Positions 43,012-52,592 of a stretch of DNA of 64,000 nucleotides are shown here, piece by piece; within the stretch, counting starts at the first letter, position 1, and each line of letters starts with the position of its first letter. Source of the DNA: Nitrospinaceae bacterium (GTDB lineage: Bacteria; UBA8248); the NCBI GenBank assembly GCA_018669005.1, contig JABJAL010000067.1:1-64000 (forward strand). The letters are read 5' to 3'. Under the pieces are notes generated by a model. The model had not been told where the DNA came from. It ran no database searches and worked only from the letters and a program-made list of their open reading frames with translations. Position numbers and translations under genes: made by a program.

Positions 43012-45360
43012 TTGAAATCTATCTATATTGCAGTCTTCTTCCCATTCGCAGTCGCGGTGGCGATACCTTACTTCGCCAACCAATACCGTAGGGTTGCGGC
43101 TTGGTTCGCTATTACAGCCCCAGTTGTCAGTCTCTGGGCGCTAATAAGCCTCTATGGCGAATGGAGTGCCGCTGGCAAGAGTTCCATTCTATACACAATC
43201 TCCTGGGTTCCCTCGGCAGGTCTTAACGTTTCGTTCCTGGTGGACGGCCTCAGCATCATGTGGGGTTTCCTCGTCGCCGGTATCGCTCTTCTCATAGTCC
43301 TCTACTCGAACTGGTATCTCCATGAACATGAAGATTTGGGTCGTTACTACGGTTGGCTAATTGCGTTCATGGGCTCGATGATGGGTGTTGTCTTCTCAGA
43401 TCACCTGATAACGCTTTTTATCTTCTGGGAACTAACCAGCGTTACCTCATTCTTCTTAATCGGTTTTTGGTCCGACAGGGAAGCTGCGATATACGGCTCA
43501 CAAAAAGCGCTACTCATAACCGGCGGAGGCGGGCTAGCGATGCTCGCAGGCTTCTTGCTTCTGGGTCAGGCAACCGGCGAGTGGCAACTCTCAAAACTCA
43601 TCGCCATGCCGGGAGTGAGCGAAAAGGTCACACTCGCTGCCTTTATACTCATCATCATGGGCGCAGCAACAAAAAGCGCGCAGTGGCCATTCCACATTTG
43701 GCTACCCAATGCAATGGAAGCCCCAACACCGATTAGCGCCTTTCTTCATTCGGCCACCATGGTGAAAGCGGGCATCTACCTTCTTTCGCGTTTTTATCCC
43801 ATTCTAGGAGGTCATCCCGCCTGGGGCTACGTGGTTATTAGTCTTGGAATGACGACCATGATAACCGGCGGGCTCCTTTCCCTGCGAGCCCATGACCTAA
43901 AGGCTATTCTCGCTTACGGGACAATCAGCCAGCTAGGGCTAATCGTCACCTTCCTTGGCTATGGCGGCGAGGAAGCAATCATCGGCTCAACGCTTCATCT
44001 TTATAACCACGCGGCGGCCAAAGCGGCCATGTTTATGATTGTTGGCATCATCGATCATGAAACTGGAACCAGGGACGTTCGGCTTCTTGGCCATCTATCT
44101 CGGAAAATGCCTCGCTCGCATATTCTTGCCGTGCTGGCGGCGATTAGCCTTATTGGCATACCGCCGATGGGTGGTTTCATCACCAAGGAAATGCTTTACG
44201 GTGTAAGCATCCACCCCGGCGGGCCAAGTGACTGGGCCACCTTCTGGCCCTGGCTCACCCTCGGAGCGGGTATTATCACCGCCCTATACCATTTGCGCTT
44301 CCTTGGCGCGCCGTTTTGGACACCAGCAGAAGGCGACTCGCCAAAGCCGGGCCATGACCCCTCTCTCGGCATGCTCGCAGCACCAGCAATACTTGTCCTT
44401 TTAGCGATAACTTTCGGAGTAGCACCCGGCCTGATTGAAAACACATTTATCGCCCCCGCCGCCTCGGCCACGCTTGGGGGTGCTAAACCCGAATTTCATC
44501 TCAGCCTATGGCACGGAGTGAACCAGCCACTCGTCATGTCCATCATTACGGTTGCGGCGGGTCTAGCTCTCTACTGGAAGCTTGATATCGTCACAAATTT
44601 CCTAGACTCGGCGGCTAACCTCTGGAAGTCAGGGCCAGGACCAAACAAAATTTACAATGGCGCTCTTTACATTGCCCGTGAGCGTACTTGGCCCCTTCTG
44701 CTATCCCTACAGGATGGCAATCTACGCCGCTATCTACGCTGGTCAATCATGGCTCCTGCTCTTATTATTTTCATAACGGCACTTACGATGGATTGGAATT
44801 ATCTTAGTTGGCCTAAATTTGAAGGCGCCACACTGCTTGCCGGCGCGATTTGCCTGTTGATTTCAATTTCAGCTATCGCCACCGCACTTTTCCCGAAGCG
44901 CCTTTCAGCCATACTAGCTCTCGGCACTGCGGGATATGCGATAGCGGGTCTTTACATTGTCATGAAAGCACCTGATTTGGCGCTCACCCAGATCATGATT
45001 GAATCGGCATCTGTCATCCTTTTCCTACTGGCGTTCTGGTTCCTCCCTCAACTCAAAATTATCCCCCAGAGCCGGTCCCGCTACGTTCGAGACTGGATTA
45101 TCGCCATCTTCCTCGGCGCAACAACCACCGCAGGAATGGCACTTGCCATGAACACACACAACTTCAAAACCATTTCCGACTACTTTATGCGCACGTCGAA
45201 ACCGGTGGCAGGCTTTAACAATGTCGTCAACGCCATTATCGTGGATTACCGTGGCTATGACACACTTGGCGAAATTTCAGTACTAGTCATTTCGGGTATT
45301 GCCATTTACGCCATGCTTCGGCTCGTGGGTACGATGCAACACGAAGAAGGAGGCCACTAA
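43012..45360 (+). CDS. mrpA: Na+/H+ antiporter subunit MrpA
   Basis: A 782-residue, many-spanning membrane protein, the large subunit of the Mrp complex that exchanges Na+ or K+ for H+. The NuoL-like core includes GMGAMMG-type GSMMGVVFSDHLITLFIFWE, the conserved KSAQWPFHIWLPNAMEAPTP and FLHSATMVKAGIYLL. The C-terminal extension has an MrpB-like DUF4040 region around MKAPDLALTQIMIESASVIL. The only start near the expected place is TTG at 43012, with a poor ribosome site. It is followed immediately by mrpB. MrpA and MrpD carry the ion paths. Confidence 0.92.
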   Translation: MKSIYIAVFFPFAVAVAIPYFANQYRRVAAWFAITAPVVSLWALISLYGEWSAAGKSSILYTISWVPSAGLNVSFLVDGLSIMWGFLVAGIALLIVLYSNWYLHEHEDLGRYYGWLIAFMGSMMGVVFSDHLITLFIFWELTSVTSFFLIGFWSDREAAIYGSQKALLITGGGGLAMLAGFLLLGQATGEWQLSKLIAMPGVSEKVTLAAFILIIMGAATKSAQWPFHIWLPNAMEAPTPISAFLHSATMVKAGIYLLSRFYPILGGHPAWGYVVISLGMTTMITGGLLSLRAHDLKAILAYGTISQLGLIVTFLGYGGEEAIIGSTLHLYNHAAAKAAMFMIVGIIDHETGTRDVRLLGHLSRKMPRSHILAVLAAISLIGIPPMGGFITKEMLYGVSIHPGGPSDWATFWPWLTLGAGIITALYHLRFLGAPFWTPAEGDSPKPGHDPSLGMLAAPAILVLLAITFGVAPGLIENTFIAPAASATLGGAKPEFHLSLWHGVNQPLVMSIITVAAGLALYWKLDIVTNFLDSAANLWKSGPGPNKIYNGALYIARERTWPLLLSLQDGNLRRYLRWSIMAPALIIFITALTMDWNYLSWPKFEGATLLAGAICLLISISAIATALFPKRLSAILALGTAGYAIAGLYIVMKAPDLALTQIMIESASVILFLLAFWFLPQLKIIPQSRSRYVRDWIIAIFLGATTTAGMALAMNTHNFKTISDYFMRTSKPVAGFNNVVNAIIVDYRGYDTLGEISVLVISGIAIYAMLRLVGTMQHEEGGH

Positions 45361-45804
45361 ATGCGCTCGCTAATCCTCCAAACAGTGGCACCTATTGTCC
45401 TCCACTTAACACTGATTTTTTCATTCTTCTTACTTCTTTACGGACACAATCAGCCGGGTGGCGGTTTTATCGCCGGCCTCATGACGGCGGTGGGTATTGT
45501 ACTTCAGTGGGTCGCCTTCGATTCAGGAGAGGGATGGCGCCGCTACAATTGGCCATGGGGGCGCATCTTTAGTACCTCTCTGGGACTCTCTACCTTTGTC
45601 GGACTCTTCGGACTTCTATCCGGCTACTTCCTCAAAAGCTCGCCCTATGAAATCAGCCTTCCCTTTATTGGAGAAGTAGAAATTTTAACTGCATTTTTCT
45701 TCGACCTCGGTGTTTACGGAGTCGTCGTGGCCGTGTTGATGTCAATCCTTACGAACTTCTGCGATCGGCGGGCCACGAGCCGGAATGAAGGAGACCCGAG
45801 TTGA
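45361..45804 (+). CDS. mrpB: Na+/H+ antiporter subunit MrpB
   Basis: A 147-residue membrane protein with about four segments. It has the MnhB/MrpB signatures NQPGGGFIAGLMTAVGIVLQ and FDLGVYGVVVAVLMSILTNF. Its ATG comes directly after the mrpA stop, and its end overlaps the mrpC start by four bases. It is an essential small subunit of the Mrp complex. Confidence 0.92.
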   Translation: MRSLILQTVAPIVLHLTLIFSFFLLLYGHNQPGGGFIAGLMTAVGIVLQWVAFDSGEGWRRYNWPWGRIFSTSLGLSTFVGLFGLLSGYFLKSSPYEISLPFIGEVEILTAFFFDLGVYGVVVAVLMSILTNFCDRRATSRNEGDPS

Positions 45805-46148
45805 CTTGGTACCTCTCGATTACCATTGGAATACTGGTGACGACAGGCGTATTTATGGTGATGCAGCGCCGCATTCTTCAAGTGATCCTTGGATTTTCGC
45901 TGCTCAGCCACGCCACCAATTTAATGATCGTTGCATCGGGCTGGGTCGGTGACGGCCTATCGCCCATATTGCGCACAAATAAGCACTTAGAACCCGGGGC
46001 CTATGTGGACCCTCTGCCACAAGCGATGGTGCTGACGGCCATCGTGATCAGTTTCGCGGTGACAGCATTTCTTCTCGTCCTTGCTCTCAACGCCTTCCTT
46101 AAATTCAAGACAGATGACATGGATGAAATTCGGAGGCTGAAAGGATGA
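45801..46148 (+). CDS. mrpC: Na+/H+ antiporter subunit MrpC
   Basis: A 115-residue NuoK-like membrane protein with three segments. It starts at TTG 45801, overlapping the end of mrpB, with GGAG about 12 bases upstream. The NuoK-type motifs are QVILGFSLLSHATNLMIVAS and DPLPQAMVLTAIVISFAVTA. It overlaps mrpD by four bases. It forms part of the membrane arm of the antiporter. Confidence 0.92.
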   Translation: MTWYLSITIGILVTTGVFMVMQRRILQVILGFSLLSHATNLMIVASGWVGDGLSPILRTNKHLEPGAYVDPLPQAMVLTAIVISFAVTAFLLVLALNAFLKFKTDDMDEIRRLKG

Positions 46149-47620
46149 CTTTGCTCCTTCCTGCGCCGGTAATTCTTCCACTGGCCACGGCCATAGCGCT
46201 TTTCCTCCTGCGCAATCGTCAGAACATCCAGGAACGCCTCAGTATTGCCTCGTTGTCAGTCAATCTGGTGTTGGTATTATTCATTCTTCGCACCACGGCT
46301 GGCGGAGAAATCCTAATTCACCGAATGGGTATGTGGCCCTTTCCTTACGGAATCATACTCGCGGCTGATCGCCTTACTGCTACGATGCTGATTCTCTCAG
46401 CGACAATTGTGGGAGCCTGTGCCCTCTTCGCTCAGGGGTATTTATCCAGGAACGAGAGAAAAGAGGCGTTTCATCCCCTCATTCACTTTCAGCTCATGGG
46501 CATCCAAGGCGCATTCCTTACTGGCGACCTTTTTAACCTCTTCGTATTCTTTGAGGTCATGCTAATTTCGACCTATGCCCTACTCGCTTTTTACTACAAC
46601 CTCGATCAACTCGAAGTTGCGCTTAAATACACATTTCTCAACATTATCGCCTCAGCATTGTTCCTCGTAGGCGTATCACTTCTTTATGCACAGGTAGGCA
46701 CCGTCAACATGGCAGATCTTTCTGTTAAGATTCGCGAGCTTGGCCCCCAGCCACTCATGATTGTGACGGCCCTCATATTTCTTTTCGTATTCAGCATGAA
46801 GGCGGCCCTGTTCCCGATGCATCTCTGGCTGCCCTCGGCCCACTCTATTTCGCCCACCCATATTGGCGCCATCCTTGCCGGTGTTCTTGTGAAGGTTGGC
46901 ATTTATGCCATCATCCGATGCGCGACATTGATTTTTATCGGACCGTTCGAAAAATTCCAGACACTTCTGATGGTCATCGCCTTGGCAACTATCGTATGGG
47001 GAGCACTGGGAACACTACCTCAAAACAGCCTTAAGCGTATTCTCGCCTACTCAACCATCAACCAACTCGGATATATTGCGTTTGGCATCTCATTGCTCTC
47101 GCCATTAGGAATGACCGCGACAGTGTTCTATATCGTCAGCCACGCGTTCCTCAAAAGTTCGATGCTCCTTGGCGGAGGACTAATCCAAAAGCTCACGGGA
47201 ACCGTCGATCTTGAAGAAATGGGCGGATTGATGAAAAAAGCCCCCTACGCAAGCTCGCTTCTCCTCGTGGGCTTTCTTTCGCTGGCCGGCATTCCACCGC
47301 TAAACGGATTTTTCGCAAAATTCTTCTTGCTCCAGGCTGGATTTTCTCAAGGTGCCTACCTTGCAACCGGGTTTGCCCTATTGATGGGTGTAGTTTCGCT
47401 CTACTACAATTTCACGACTTATCAGCGAATGGCATGGGGAGATGGGGGAAACGAGGTAGGCCAAGCGCCCTTGGTGATGTACTCATCGGTCAGTTTTCTC
47501 GCTGCCTTTGCTATAATTTTCGGGCTCGGCGCGGCGTGGCTCTATGACTGGAGCCTCCTCGTCGCCGCCCAGATAACCCAGCCCGAGTTATACATTTCTG
47601 CCATGCGGAGCGCTTTGTAG
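46145..47620 (+). CDS. mrpD: Na+/H+ antiporter subunit MrpD
   Basis: A 491-residue NuoN/NuoM-like antiporter subunit with about 14 membrane segments. Conserved features are the Glu in FNLFVFFEVMLISTYALL and the Lys pair region FSMKAALFPMHLWLPSAHS with SPTHIGAILAGVLVKVGIY. SLAGIPPLNGFFAKF lies near the C-terminus. It works with MrpA in coupled cation and proton movement. The next gene begins 24 bases later. Confidence 0.93.
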   Translation: MTLLLPAPVILPLATAIALFLLRNRQNIQERLSIASLSVNLVLVLFILRTTAGGEILIHRMGMWPFPYGIILAADRLTATMLILSATIVGACALFAQGYLSRNERKEAFHPLIHFQLMGIQGAFLTGDLFNLFVFFEVMLISTYALLAFYYNLDQLEVALKYTFLNIIASALFLVGVSLLYAQVGTVNMADLSVKIRELGPQPLMIVTALIFLFVFSMKAALFPMHLWLPSAHSISPTHIGAILAGVLVKVGIYAIIRCATLIFIGPFEKFQTLLMVIALATIVWGALGTLPQNSLKRILAYSTINQLGYIAFGISLLSPLGMTATVFYIVSHAFLKSSMLLGGGLIQKLTGTVDLEEMGGLMKKAPYASSLLLVGFLSLAGIPPLNGFFAKFFLLQAGFSQGAYLATGFALLMGVVSLYYNFTTYQRMAWGDGGNEVGQAPLVMYSSVSFLAAFAIIFGLGAAWLYDWSLLVAAQITQPELYISAMRSAL

Positions 47621-47644
47621 ATGAAACCTGGGAGGAATTAGAGC

Positions 47645-48118
47645 ATGCCATTAGCCACTCTCGTGCTGAGCATATCGGTGATATGGCTCCTACTCCGGGG
47701 CGACGCCTCGCCGGGAAATTTTTTCGTGGGGTTAATTGTTGCGTTCATTTTAATTCTTTTCCTGCGCCGGACCTACAATCAAGAACGATCGTTTCGCCGC
47801 GTCGGAGATATCATTCACTTTATCATTAACTTCACACGCGAATTGATCGTAGCGAACATTCAGGTCCTCAAAATTGTTCTTTCTCCAAAACTAAACATTC
47901 GCCCCGGCATTATCGCCTTTAAGACCGACTGCAAGACCCCCCTTGGTATTACATTGCTAGCTAACTCGATCACCCTGACGCCAGGAACACTCAGCGTTGA
48001 TATTTCCGAGGACCAGAGCACCATTTACATTCATATTCTCGATATGGAACATCCTGACCAAGTACGCGACGAAATTCGAAGAGGGCTTGAAGAGCCGGTA
48101 AAGGGGGCCTGCGAATGA
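47645..48118 (+). CDS. mrpE: Na+/H+ antiporter subunit MrpE
   Basis: A 157-residue MnhE-type protein with two to three N-terminal membrane segments and a soluble C-terminal domain. ATG at 47645 follows GGAGG. Family motifs include NFTRELIVANIQVLKIVLSP, GIIAFKTDCKTPLGITLLAN and SITLTPGTLSVDISED. The stop overlaps mrpF by four bases. Confidence 0.92.
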   Translation: MPLATLVLSISVIWLLLRGDASPGNFFVGLIVAFILILFLRRTYNQERSFRRVGDIIHFIINFTRELIVANIQVLKIVLSPKLNIRPGIIAFKTDCKTPLGITLLANSITLTPGTLSVDISEDQSTIYIHILDMEHPDQVRDEIRRGLEEPVKGACE

Positions 48119-48384
48119 TCCAGGGCGCTATTCAAATCGGATTGATTATGCTTATCGTCTCAATCGCATTCAGCTTCTACCGATTAGCGAAAGGACCTAC
48201 CACTCCAGATCGAATCATTGCAGCAGACAACATCGCAACGAATCTGACTGGGGTTCTCGCCCTGTTCGCCATCCAAACGGGCGAGAAGATGGTAATAATC
48301 GCCGTTGTCGCGCTGACCATTCTAAGCTTTGTCGCAACGGCGGTATTGGCCAAGTTCCTCGAGAGGGGGATGATCATTGAGTGA
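48115..48384 (+). CDS. mrpF: Na+/H+ antiporter subunit MrpF
   Basis: An 89-residue protein with three membrane segments. It has the MrpF hallmark RLAKGPTTPDRIIAADNIAT, including the conserved D-R-I-x-A-x-D pattern. It overlaps mrpE at its start and mrpG at its end. Confidence 0.92.
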   Translation: MIQGAIQIGLIMLIVSIAFSFYRLAKGPTTPDRIIAADNIATNLTGVLALFAIQTGEKMVIIAVVALTILSFVATAVLAKFLERGMIIE

Positions 48385-48796
48385 GTTCATTGCCGCAACC
48401 GCGCTGTTAATAGGCGCCTTTTTTATGCTCGTTGCCAGTTTGGGACTTGTTCGCTTTCCCGATCTCTATACGCGTATGCACGGTGCGACAAAGGCCACGA
48501 CATTCGGCATGGGGGGCATCTTGATAGCCGTCGCACTGACTTTCGGCAGCCCAGATGTGGCGGCTCAGTCCATTTTGGCACTTTTCTTTTTATTTCTGAC
48601 TGCGCCGGTTTCAGCACACCTCATCTCGCGTGCTGCCTATCGGCAGGGGCCGGATCTCGCCACAAGCACCACGGTTGATGACTACGGCCCCTACCTCAAG
48701 GAAGAAGAAAAAGCAGCGGCCAAAGATGCAGAAGAAGAGAAATCTGATGAAGGGGATGAAGATTCTAGCCATCCTTCAGCGGGGCCGATCACATAG
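48377..48796 (+). CDS. mrpG: Na+/H+ antiporter subunit MrpG with acidic tail
   Basis: A 139-residue PhaG/MnhG-type protein starting at TTG 48377 inside the end of mrpF. Three membrane segments carry the family motifs LGLVRFPDLYTRMHGATKAT and LTAPVSAHLISRAAYRQG. After about residue 105 comes a highly charged tail (YLKEEEKAAAKDAEEEKSD and more) that is longer and more acidic than in well-known MrpG proteins. It is the last gene of the operon. No terminator hairpin is obvious after it. Confidence 0.92.
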   Translation: MSEFIAATALLIGAFFMLVASLGLVRFPDLYTRMHGATKATTFGMGGILIAVALTFGSPDVAAQSILALFFLFLTAPVSAHLISRAAYRQGPDLATSTTVDDYGPYLKEEEKAAAKDAEEEKSDEGDEDSSHPSAGPIT

Positions 48797-48886
48797 TAGA
48801 TATAACCTCGACCTCCTCTTGAATTTACCTATACAATATTGCAAGTATTTATAGATTCTTAGCTACACCTGAGGAGATAGAACAGG

Positions 48887-49732
48887 TTGAACGAGATAAC
48901 AAACGGCAAGACGAGAGACATTTATATCGAACGCAATGGCCTTCGCCTTCACGCCCTTGATCACGGCGGTTCCGATGGCCCTATAATCTTGATGTTCCAC
49001 GGTGCTGTTGCTCATGCACGCTGGTGGGATCCGATAGCCCCTGGCCTCGTTGACATGGGAAGACCCATAGCTATCGACTTACGAGGCCACGGAGAGAGTG
49101 ATTGGGCCAATGATTATACCTACGAAGCGTTCGCAGATGATATCTCCGCGTGGGTAGAGTGGGCAGAGGCCGAAAGCGGTGAGGCGCCCGGCTTGGTGGC
49201 ACACTCGTTCGGCGGCGCGACCACACTCAAACTTCACGAATTTCAGCCTCCCAATCTTCGCTTCATCGTTCTGGTGGACGTTCCACTTGAACTGAATGAA
49301 CGTATTATAGCGCCTTTAAGAAAAGTCGCCGCCCGCCCGAGCCGACCATGGGCATCGCAAGAGCTTTTCGTCGAAAAGTTTCGAGTCGTGCCCGCCGGAG
49401 AAAACGCTGCTCCAGAACTCCTCGCCCACGTCGCACGCCATAGCGTTCGCCGTATTGATGATGGCACCTGGGTTTTAAAAGCAGACAAATCCTTCCACAA
49501 AAACAGGCCCGTAACGGATTTTCGGCCCGGATGGCAAGCTGTAACGGCGCCAACAATGTTGGTAGTTGGGGAGAATTCGGACCGGCTCACAAATGAGGAT
49601 CTTGATTGGATTCGCTCCTGCCAGGGGGACGTTCGAATCGAAACTGTTTCCGGCGCCTATCATCACGTTCACCTAGATGCCCCGGAAAATTTCCTTAACC
49701 TGACACGAGAATTCCTTTCCTCGGCTCTTTAG
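48887..49732 (+). CDS. Alpha/beta hydrolase
   Basis: A 281-residue alpha/beta-hydrolase starting at TTG 48887, 10 bases after GAGGAG. The oxyanion stretch MFHGAVAHARWW is near residue 33, DLRGHGESDW near 65, the nucleophile in VAHSFGGAT near 105, the acid in LVVGENSD near 225, and the catalytic His in GAYHHVHLDAPENF near 262. Family members include esterases, lactonases and dehalogenases. The substrate is unknown. It stands alone between the mrp operon and a cyclase gene. Confidence 0.85.
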   Translation: MNEITNGKTRDIYIERNGLRLHALDHGGSDGPIILMFHGAVAHARWWDPIAPGLVDMGRPIAIDLRGHGESDWANDYTYEAFADDISAWVEWAEAESGEAPGLVAHSFGGATTLKLHEFQPPNLRFIVLVDVPLELNERIIAPLRKVAARPSRPWASQELFVEKFRVVPAGENAAPELLAHVARHSVRRIDDGTWVLKADKSFHKNRPVTDFRPGWQAVTAPTMLVVGENSDRLTNEDLDWIRSCQGDVRIETVSGAYHHVHLDAPENFLNLTREFLSSAL

Positions 49733-49817
49733 GAGATTGCGTCTTTATTGACAGCGCACTCTGTGGCAATCTCTACGGAAATCGAATTTAAATCGATACA
49801 GCTATACTGAGGCAATA

Positions 49818-50981
49818 ATGGCGGACATGGAAAACCTGACAGGCGCTACCGACGAGGATGCTTGGCCCGTCTCGGAAAGTGAATCCGAGGCGGCCAAGGA
49901 AAACATTGAGACAAACGTTGGGGGGGAAGATGACAAGGGCGAGTTCCTCTTAAACCTCCTTTCCCCCTATTCGCGACACAGACTCCTTCCCCTTAGCGAG
50001 CTACCCCGCGAAGAATTAATCCATGCCTTCCTTGGCGGCGGCATACATGTACCCCGTGTAATGGCCTTCTATCTTCCGGAAAACGAGATGTCTCGCCTTG
50101 TTTCGCTGATGACCGTTCCCATCAGCGAGCACTACGAAACCGTCACCCTCGACAATCTTCACGAAGTGAGTTCGAATCCACCCCATATGCTTCTCGTACA
50201 TCTAGAAAACTCTGGGGACGATGAAGCAGAAAAAATTGTAGGCAAGCTCATGGAAGTCCCCACCATGGGATTTTCCTCCGTTGTTGCTATCGTGAAAGAT
50301 GAAACATCTCCTTACATCAAGGAAGGCCCCCCTTGGGCCCAGACCGTCCTTCCCCTGACTCTCGAAGATCAAGCTTTCCGAAGACACCTCAAAAATCTTC
50401 TTGATTTGGCCCGCGCACGTATGGACCTGGAAACAATCTACCTGGCGCACCGTGTCAGCCGCGAGCAATTACACGCTGTTCAATACACAGACCCACTGAC
50501 GGGCTTGCTGAACAGGCGTGGATTCGAAGATTCGGGTGCTCGGGAACTCTCGCGCACATCGCGTACCGGCCAGCTAGTTGGTCTTGTGATTATCGACATC
50601 GACAAGTTCAAGAATATCAACGACACCTATGGGCACCCCGCTGGCGACAGCGTACTTCGCCAACTGGCACAGATTCTCAGAGAGCAAACACGTACGCTTG
50701 ACCATGTTTTCAGGTTTGGCGGCGAGGAGTTTGGGATATTACTGCCACACACACCCAAAGACGAAATGATTTTCGTTTGCGAGAGAATTCGCCGGGTTGT
50801 TGAGGAAATGCATTTTTCCGAAATGCCCAAAGCTGGCTCAGTGACCATCAGCTTGGGGGCACTTTCCGTCGGCGCCTCCCGGCGCCCAAGGCTAGAGGAT
50901 GTCTATCCTGTTGCTGACGAACTTCTTTACGAAGCCAAGCAAAGTGGCCGAAATCGCGTTATCTCTGGTGACTACGAATAA
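49818..50981 (+). CDS. GGDEF (GGEEF) diguanylate cyclase with receiver-like N-terminus
   Basis: A 387-residue protein. Residues 1-60 are acidic and low in order. Residues about 75-200 (VMAFYLPENEMSRLVSLMT, PHMLLVHLENSGDDEAE) resemble a degenerate receiver or other alpha/beta sensory domain. The GGDEF domain (about 215-385) has DPLTGLLNRRGFED, VIIDIDKFKNINDTYGHP and the active signature FGGEEFG. The I-site RTLD stands five residues before GGEEF, so product inhibition is expected. It should make cyclic di-GMP in the cytoplasm. The first ATG at 49818 has no strong ribosome site. Confidence 0.86.
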   Translation: MADMENLTGATDEDAWPVSESESEAAKENIETNVGGEDDKGEFLLNLLSPYSRHRLLPLSELPREELIHAFLGGGIHVPRVMAFYLPENEMSRLVSLMTVPISEHYETVTLDNLHEVSSNPPHMLLVHLENSGDDEAEKIVGKLMEVPTMGFSSVVAIVKDETSPYIKEGPPWAQTVLPLTLEDQAFRRHLKNLLDLARARMDLETIYLAHRVSREQLHAVQYTDPLTGLLNRRGFEDSGARELSRTSRTGQLVGLVIIDIDKFKNINDTYGHPAGDSVLRQLAQILREQTRTLDHVFRFGGEEFGILLPHTPKDEMIFVCERIRRVVEEMHFSEMPKAGSVTISLGALSVGASRRPRLEDVYPVADELLYEAKQSGRNRVISGDYE

Positions 50982-51013
50982 TCGATCGCACTACTCTCGA
51001 CCTTCGACTCGCT

Positions 51014-51808
51014 CTATACGATTGCCACCGGGCGAACGGGCGAACCGGTTCCGCCTCGTATTTTGAGAGGAAGCGCCACAAAAAGGAATTCGTAGGTCTT
51101 CGTCCGACTGAGTTCCTCAAGATTCGCCAACTCAAGAAGGTGAATCCCTTTCTCAACGAGCATATGAACGTGCACCGGGCTTGCCGGATCAGGTCGTACC
51201 TCAACACAGAAAGTGTCTGAGCCCACCATCCGAATTCCCCTATCCGAAAGCCATTTTGCCCCATAGAGATTCAACCCCGGTTGGCCACTTTTCTGGAAAT
51301 AGTACTCACGGCCAGGCCAGTGTTTCATTTGACCTGTTCGGATAAGAACGACATCACCCTCATCGATACGTGTGCCCTGGGCACTGGCTACTGCCTCAAG
51401 TTCTTTGGGACCGATGCCGAAGCCTCCCTCGAGAACCTCTTTTTTAAGATGTGTCGCGAGATCGAGGAGGACTCCTCTCTGAATAAAGGGCGCCACCGTT
51501 TCAATCCCGTGGACCTTCATTCCCTCGGTTTTAGTCTGAGACGAAATGGCATCAATGCCACCGTGGAGTTTCAAATCCTTTGAATAATGACTCAGAGCGT
51601 CGATATGCGTGCCAGTATGGCCCGTGCAAAAAATCGTATCGACAGCGGAACAGGCGCCAGCACCTGCCATATGGTCTCCATGCTCTCGGTGTAGTGTAAA
51701 ACCATAAGGCGAATGTAGCGGGACATGGGGCATTCCCGGAAACAGTTCAACCCCCATGTCAAAAGTCTTACTCCCTCGAACAAACGAACAAAGATCTTCA
51801 AAGTTCAT
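51014..51808 (-). CDS. Cyclase-family (kynurenine-formamidase-like) metal hydrolase
   Basis: A 264-residue protein of the PF04199 family. ATG at 51808 follows GAGGCG. The metal-binding motif CTGHTGTHIDALSHY is near residue 65, with flanking MAGAGACSAVDTIF. Further family elements are GVLLDLATHLKK, DVVLIRTGQMKHW and GSDTFCVEVRPDPASPVHVH near the end. The family includes kynurenine formamidase and isatin hydrolase, which open amide or lactam rings using a metal. The substrate here is unknown. Confidence 0.87.
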   Translation of the reverse strand: MNFEDLCSFVRGSKTFDMGVELFPGMPHVPLHSPYGFTLHREHGDHMAGAGACSAVDTIFCTGHTGTHIDALSHYSKDLKLHGGIDAISSQTKTEGMKVHGIETVAPFIQRGVLLDLATHLKKEVLEGGFGIGPKELEAVASAQGTRIDEGDVVLIRTGQMKHWPGREYYFQKSGQPGLNLYGAKWLSDRGIRMVGSDTFCVEVRPDPASPVHVHMLVEKGIHLLELANLEELSRTKTYEFLFVALPLKIRGGTGSPVRPVAIV

Positions 51809-51935
51809 GAGCGCCTCTATATGATAAGTAGGTTCGTGGAATTGAATTCAGCATATAGGAAGAAGATATTTAAAACATCACAAATTACCATGGCAACAGA
51901 GAGCTAACTGCCCGAATTTTCTAGCGAGGTAGAAA

Positions 51936-52361
51936 TTGGACGGAATAGGACCATACATACATCCCACCATGCAGGTGGCAATCCTCATACTCGGCCTGTT
52001 TTTGCTAGCTCTTGGCCTTAGAATCAGAAATAACAAGCGCTTCGGCCCAAATCCGCATACCGCCCGATTAGTCGGCCTACACATGCGTCTCGGCAGGTGG
52101 TTCACGGCACTCCTCGTATTTGGATATTTTCTTGGGCCTCTTGGAATGCATTTCGCGCTGGCCGAGCCATTATTCGCTACAGCTCACAGCTTTTTCGGCA
52201 CTCTTGCGCTCTCCCTTTTCCTGGGGACCGCCTATCTCGGTAGAAGATTGAGAATTGCCCCGGGCAGAGATGACCTTCGACAAATCCATATATTTTGCGC
52301 TTTTATCGCCATATTTATCTCTTTAGCCGTAGCTATACTAGGTTTCCAACTTCTCCCATAA
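51936..52361 (+). CDS. Four-helix membrane protein (DUF4079-like)
   Basis: A 141-residue protein, probably starting at TTG 51936 with GAGG upstream. It has four membrane segments (IHPTMQVAILILGLFLLALG; WFTALLVFGYFLGPLGMHFA; AHSFFGTLALSLFLGTAYLG; IFCAFIAIFISLAVAILGFQ). Histidines near the membrane ends (HPT, LHMRLG, TAHSF, QIHIF) could hold haem, as in cytochrome b561-like proteins and the DUF4079 family. The match is by pattern only. It lies about 230 bases upstream of the NPC/cytochrome cluster on the same strand, so an electron-transfer role there is possible but not shown. Confidence 0.6.
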   Translation: MDGIGPYIHPTMQVAILILGLFLLALGLRIRNNKRFGPNPHTARLVGLHMRLGRWFTALLVFGYFLGPLGMHFALAEPLFATAHSFFGTLALSLFLGTAYLGRRLRIAPGRDDLRQIHIFCAFIAIFISLAVAILGFQLLP

Positions 52362-52592
52362 ACGGATAGTTCAATCTAAAATAAACAAATAGCCGCTAAT
52401 TTCCTTCAACTTAAAATATTACACCCTCCCTGGCGGAATAAGATGCTCCTAAAAAGTGTTCCTCTAAGTAACATATTTTATTGCTTCAATAAGGCAAAAA
52501 GGACATTGGGCATGAAAATATGGAGGCCAAAGTATTTCATCGGCCTATAAATATGAAATAAAATACAAACCCTATTCGGAGGTAGCAGAGTC

